Below are positions 3,806 to 6,536 of a stretch of 6,536 bases of DNA, one piece after another. The stretch is taken from NCBI GenBank assembly GCA_001766965.1, contig MEKM01000114.1:1-6536 (forward strand), in the 5' to 3' direction. Origin of the DNA: Acidobacteria bacterium RIFCSPHIGHO2_01_FULL_67_28 (lineage in GTDB: Bacteria; Acidobacteriota; Terriglobia; Acidiferrales; 2-02-FULL-67-57). Within the stretch, counting starts at the first letter, position 1. Each line of letters opens with the position of its first letter. A program made the translations under genes and the position numbers. Below the pieces are notes generated by a model. The model had not been told where the DNA came from and did not search any database. It saw only the letters and a program-made list of their open reading frames with translations.

Positions 3806-6536
3806 GTTGACCCGGAGCTGCTCGCCGGGATGAAGGCCCGCTCCATCGGCCCCGCCGGGATGAGCGGGCGCATCGCCGTCATCGAAGCGGTGGCCTCGAA
3901 CCCCGACATCATCTACGTGGGCGCGGCCACCGGCGGCCTGTGGAAGTCGGAGAGCGGCGGGCTCACCTGGACGCCCATCTTCGACGACCAGCCGGTGAAC
4001 TCCATCGGCGCCGTCGCCGTCTTCCAGCCCAACCCCGACATCGTCTGGGTGGGGACGGGCGAAAGCAACCCCCGCAACAGCGTCTCCATCGGCAACGGCC
4101 TCTACAAGTCGCTCGACGCCGGGCGCACCTGGACGCGCCTCGGCCTCGAAGAGACCGAGCACATCTACCGCATCCTGCTCCACCCGACCTATTCCAGCGT
4201 GGCCTACGTCTGCGCGCTGGGGAAGGTCTGGGGCGAAAACCCCGAGCGCGGCGTCTTCAAGACCGTGGACGGCGGGGAAACCTGGAAGAAAGTCCTCTAC
4301 GTGGATGAGAAGACCGGCTGCGGCGACCTGGCGATGGACCCTTCGAACCCGGACCACCTGATCGCGGCGATGTGGCAGTTCCGCCGCTGGCCGTGGTTCT
4401 TCAAATCGGGCGGGCCCGGCTCGGGGCTCCACCACACCTTCGACGGCGGCCGGAGCTGGAAGAAACTCGGCGAAGACGACGGCCTGCCCAAAGGCGAGCT
4501 CGGCCGCAGCGGCCTGGCTTTTTCTTTGTCCGACCCCGACATCGTCTACGCCCTGGTCGAGGCGGAGAAGAACGTCCTGCTGCGCTCGGAAGACGGCGGG
4601 CTCACCTGGAAGAAGGTGAACGAGCAGTCGAACGTGGCCCCGCGGCCCTTCTACTACGCCGACATTCGCGTCGACCCGGCGCGGCCCGACCGGGTCTACA
4701 ACCTGCACTCGATGGTCACGGTGTCGGACGACGGCGGCAAGAGCTTCCGCCCGCTCATCAGTTTCTCCTCCGTCCACCCCGACCACCACGCCATGTGGAT
4801 CAACCCCAAGAACGCCGCGCACATTCTCGACGGCAACGACGGCGGCGTGGCCGTCAGCCAGGATCGCGGCCAGACTTGGCGCTTCGTCGCCAACCTGCCG
4901 CTGGCGCAGTACTACCACATCCGCGTGGACATGGATAAGCCCTACAACGTCTACGGCGGCATGCAGGACAACGGCTCCTGGCGCGGCCCCGCGAGCGTCT
5001 GGGAGAACGGCGGCATCCGCAACCACCACTGGGAGGAGGTCGGCTTCGGCGACGGCTTCGACACCGCGCCCGACCCGGCCGACTCGATGATGGGCTACGC
5101 CATGAGCCAGGGAGGCTACATCAGCCGCTGGAACCTGCGCACCGGCGAGCGCAAGGACGTCCGCCCGCCCGCGCCCGACGGCGTCGAGCTGCGCTTCAAC
5201 TGGAACGCCGGGCTGGCGCTCGACCCCTTCGAGCCCGCGACGATTTACTACGGCAGCCAGTTCGTCCACAAGTCCGCCGACCGGGGCGACACCTGGACCA
5301 TCATCAGCCCCGACCTCACCTCCAACAACCCCGAGTGGCAGAAGTCGAACGAGAGCGGCGGGCTCACCCCGGACGTCTCCACCGCGGAAAACTTCACCAC
5401 CATCATCGCCATCGCTCCCAGCCCCCTGCAGCGCGGGGTGCTCTGGGTGGGCACCGACGACGGGCGGCTGCACGTCACCCGCGACGCCGGCCAGACCTGG
5501 ACGAGCGTCGAGAAAAATATCAAGGGCGTCCCGTCCAACACCTGGATTCCCCACCTCGAGCCCTCGCGCTTCGACCCCGGGACCGCCTTCGTCGTCTTCG
5601 ACGACCACCGTCGCTCGAACTTCGCCCCCTACGTCTTCAAGACCACGAACTGGGGCAAAGACTGGACCAGTCTCGCCACGCCCGAGCTCCGCGGCTACTG
5701 CTTGGCCATCGCCCAGGACCCGGTGAAGGAAGACCTGCTCTTCCTCGGCACGGAGTTCGGCCTCTACGTGTCGCTCAACGGCGGCAAGCAGTGGCTGCCG
5801 TGGAAGCACGGCGTGCCGACCGCCTCGGCGATGGACCTGGTCGTGCACCCGCGCGAGCACGACCTCGTCATCGCCACCCACGGCCGCTCCGCCTACGTCC
5901 TCGACGACATCCGCCCGCTACGCGCGCTTACGGCCGAAACGCTGAAAGAGCCCGTGCATCTTTTCGAGATTCCCGACGCCCAGCAGTACATGGTGAAGCA
6001 GACCGGGGCCTCGCGCTTCCCCGGCCACGGGGAGTTCCGCGGGGAGAACCGCCCCTACGGGGCGCTCGTAACCTACTCGCTCAACGTCGAAGGCCTGCCC
6101 AGTCCCAAGGAAGACGAGGAGCGGCGCAAGAAGGAAGCCTCGACCGGCGCCGGCCGTCCGAGCGACGAGGAGGCCGACCGCAGGCCGCAGGCCGAAATCA
6201 GAATCACCGACGCCGCCGGCAAGCTCGTCCGCACTTTCAAGCAGCGGGCGGTGCGCGGAGTGAACCGCGCCGTGTGGGACCTGCGGCGCGACCGCTTCCG
6301 GGAACCGCGCCGGGAGGGCCCGCCGAGCTTCTTCGAGCCGCGCTACCTCGAAGTGCTGCCGGGAACCTACACGGTCACGGTCAAATACAAGGAGCAGGAA
6401 GCCAAGGGCAGCCTGCGCGTCGTGGCCGACCCGCGCTACCAGACCGCGCCGGAAGACCGCCAGGCCAACTGGCAGACCATCGAGCGCGCCGGCCGGCTCC
6501 AGGAGCGGCTGACGGAGGCCATCGAGCGCCTCCGCA
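3734..6536 (+). CDS. Secreted VPS10/BNR-type beta-propeller protein with eleven Asp-box motifs, truncated by right window edge
   Basis: The frame is open from the GTG at 3734 to the edge (934 codons, no stop). The first 23 residues are a signal peptide (NRRLLSL, hydrophobic core, LAA|QV). Asp-box motifs, S/T-x-D/N-x-G-x-x-W/F, begin at residues 72, 126, 177, 235, 285, 331, 375, 514, 582, 637 and 680 (SESGGLTW, SLDAGRTW, TVDGGETW, TFDGGRSW, SEDGGLTW, SDDGGKSF, SQDRGQTW, SADRGDTW, TRDAGQTW, TTNWGKDW, SLNGGKQW); the first and tenth are degenerate. They alternate with PNPDIVWVGTGE-like strands, as in sortilin/VPS10 and WD40/YVTN/BNR-like propellers. ATHGRSAYVLDD (714-725) closes this part. From about 820, AEIRITDAAGKLVRTF and then NRAVWDLRR resemble an FlgD-like Ig domain, followed by PGTYTVTVKY. 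Relatives are often labelled glycosyl hydrolase, but I see no catalytic signature. A binding or scaffold role outside the cell is more likely. The ribosome binding site GAGG is at 3724-3727. Relatives are usually about 1000-1100 residues, so little is missing. Confidence 0.9.
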   Translation, partial: MNRRLLSLVFLLVVVALALPLAAQVDPELLAGMKARSIGPAGMSGRIAVIEAVASNPDIIYVGAATGGLWKSESGGLTWTPIFDDQPVNSIGAVAVFQPNPDIVWVGTGESNPRNSVSIGNGLYKSLDAGRTWTRLGLEETEHIYRILLHPTYSSVAYVCALGKVWGENPERGVFKTVDGGETWKKVLYVDEKTGCGDLAMDPSNPDHLIAAMWQFRRWPWFFKSGGPGSGLHHTFDGGRSWKKLGEDDGLPKGELGRSGLAFSLSDPDIVYALVEAEKNVLLRSEDGGLTWKKVNEQSNVAPRPFYYADIRVDPARPDRVYNLHSMVTVSDDGGKSFRPLISFSSVHPDHHAMWINPKNAAHILDGNDGGVAVSQDRGQTWRFVANLPLAQYYHIRVDMDKPYNVYGGMQDNGSWRGPASVWENGGIRNHHWEEVGFGDGFDTAPDPADSMMGYAMSQGGYISRWNLRTGERKDVRPPAPDGVELRFNWNAGLALDPFEPATIYYGSQFVHKSADRGDTWTIISPDLTSNNPEWQKSNESGGLTPDVSTAENFTTIIAIAPSPLQRGVLWVGTDDGRLHVTRDAGQTWTSVEKNIKGVPSNTWIPHLEPSRFDPGTAFVVFDDHRRSNFAPYVFKTTNWGKDWTSLATPELRGYCLAIAQDPVKEDLLFLGTEFGLYVSLNGGKQWLPWKHGVPTASAMDLVVHPREHDLVIATHGRSAYVLDDIRPLRALTAETLKEPVHLFEIPDAQQYMVKQTGASRFPGHGEFRGENRPYGALVTYSLNVEGLPSPKEDEERRKKEASTGAGRPSDEEADRRPQAEIRITDAAGKLVRTFKQRAVRGVNRAVWDLRRDRFREPRREGPPSFFEPRYLEVLPGTYTVTVKYKEQEAKGSLRVVADPRYQTAPEDRQANWQTIERAGRLQERLTEAIERLR

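Noticed and set aside
3956..4609. Exact 15-base repeat GGCGGGCTCACCTGG at 3956-3970 and 4595-4609
   Set aside because: It codes the same Asp-box residues (GGLTW) in two motifs of the propeller gene and needs no separate explanation.
3230..5881. 883-codon minus-strand open reading frame antisense to the propeller gene
   Set aside because: It is a product of G/C-biased third positions on the plus strand. The translation is a monotonous Val/Gly/Ala/Arg/Asp/Glu mix with no domain, and it also runs across the stop and promoter region between two well-supported plus-strand genes.

Overview
The window is GC-rich DNA that reads like an Acidobacteriota chromosome or a related metagenomic lineage. This placement is an inference. 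It rests on G/C-dominated third codon positions, a secreted multi-Asp-box (BNR/VPS10-like) protein of a kind common in that phylum, and intergenic copies of a short repeat reading roughly TGTCATYCTGAGCGAAGCGAAG. No ribosomal or other decisive marker gene is present.

Layout. Positions 2-1069 hold the 3' half of glgB, the glycogen branching enzyme, cut by the left edge but keeping all three GH13 catalytic residues. Positions 1070-1914 are an 845-base gap packed with repeat units and hairpins. A small GIY-YIG nuclease gene sits inside it on the minus strand (1252-1551). Positions 1915-3621 encode an exported 568-residue protein I do not recognise: signal peptide, Cys-bracketed beta-rich domain, then a long coiled-coil region. 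From 3734 to the right edge (6536) runs an open secreted beta-propeller-type protein with eleven Asp-box motifs, an FlgD-like Ig-like segment and no stop codon in the window. It is the largest real gene here, although a long antisense reading frame lies across it.

How the parts relate. The most unusual feature joins the two exported genes. Their -10 boxes, 5' leaders, ribosome binding sites, GTG starts and 24-residue signal peptides are copies of one another (1834-1986 and 3637-3805), while the mature proteins are unrelated. Each gene therefore seems to carry its own copy of a promoter/leader/export-signal cassette. The upstream copy differs in having a perfect 9+9 palindrome over the -35 zone and a perfect 11-bp hairpin in the leader. 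glgB belongs to glycogen synthesis and shows no functional link to the other genes. The GIY-YIG gene lies between two matching repeat units, which suggests the repeats and the nuclease may have spread together, but that is not shown.
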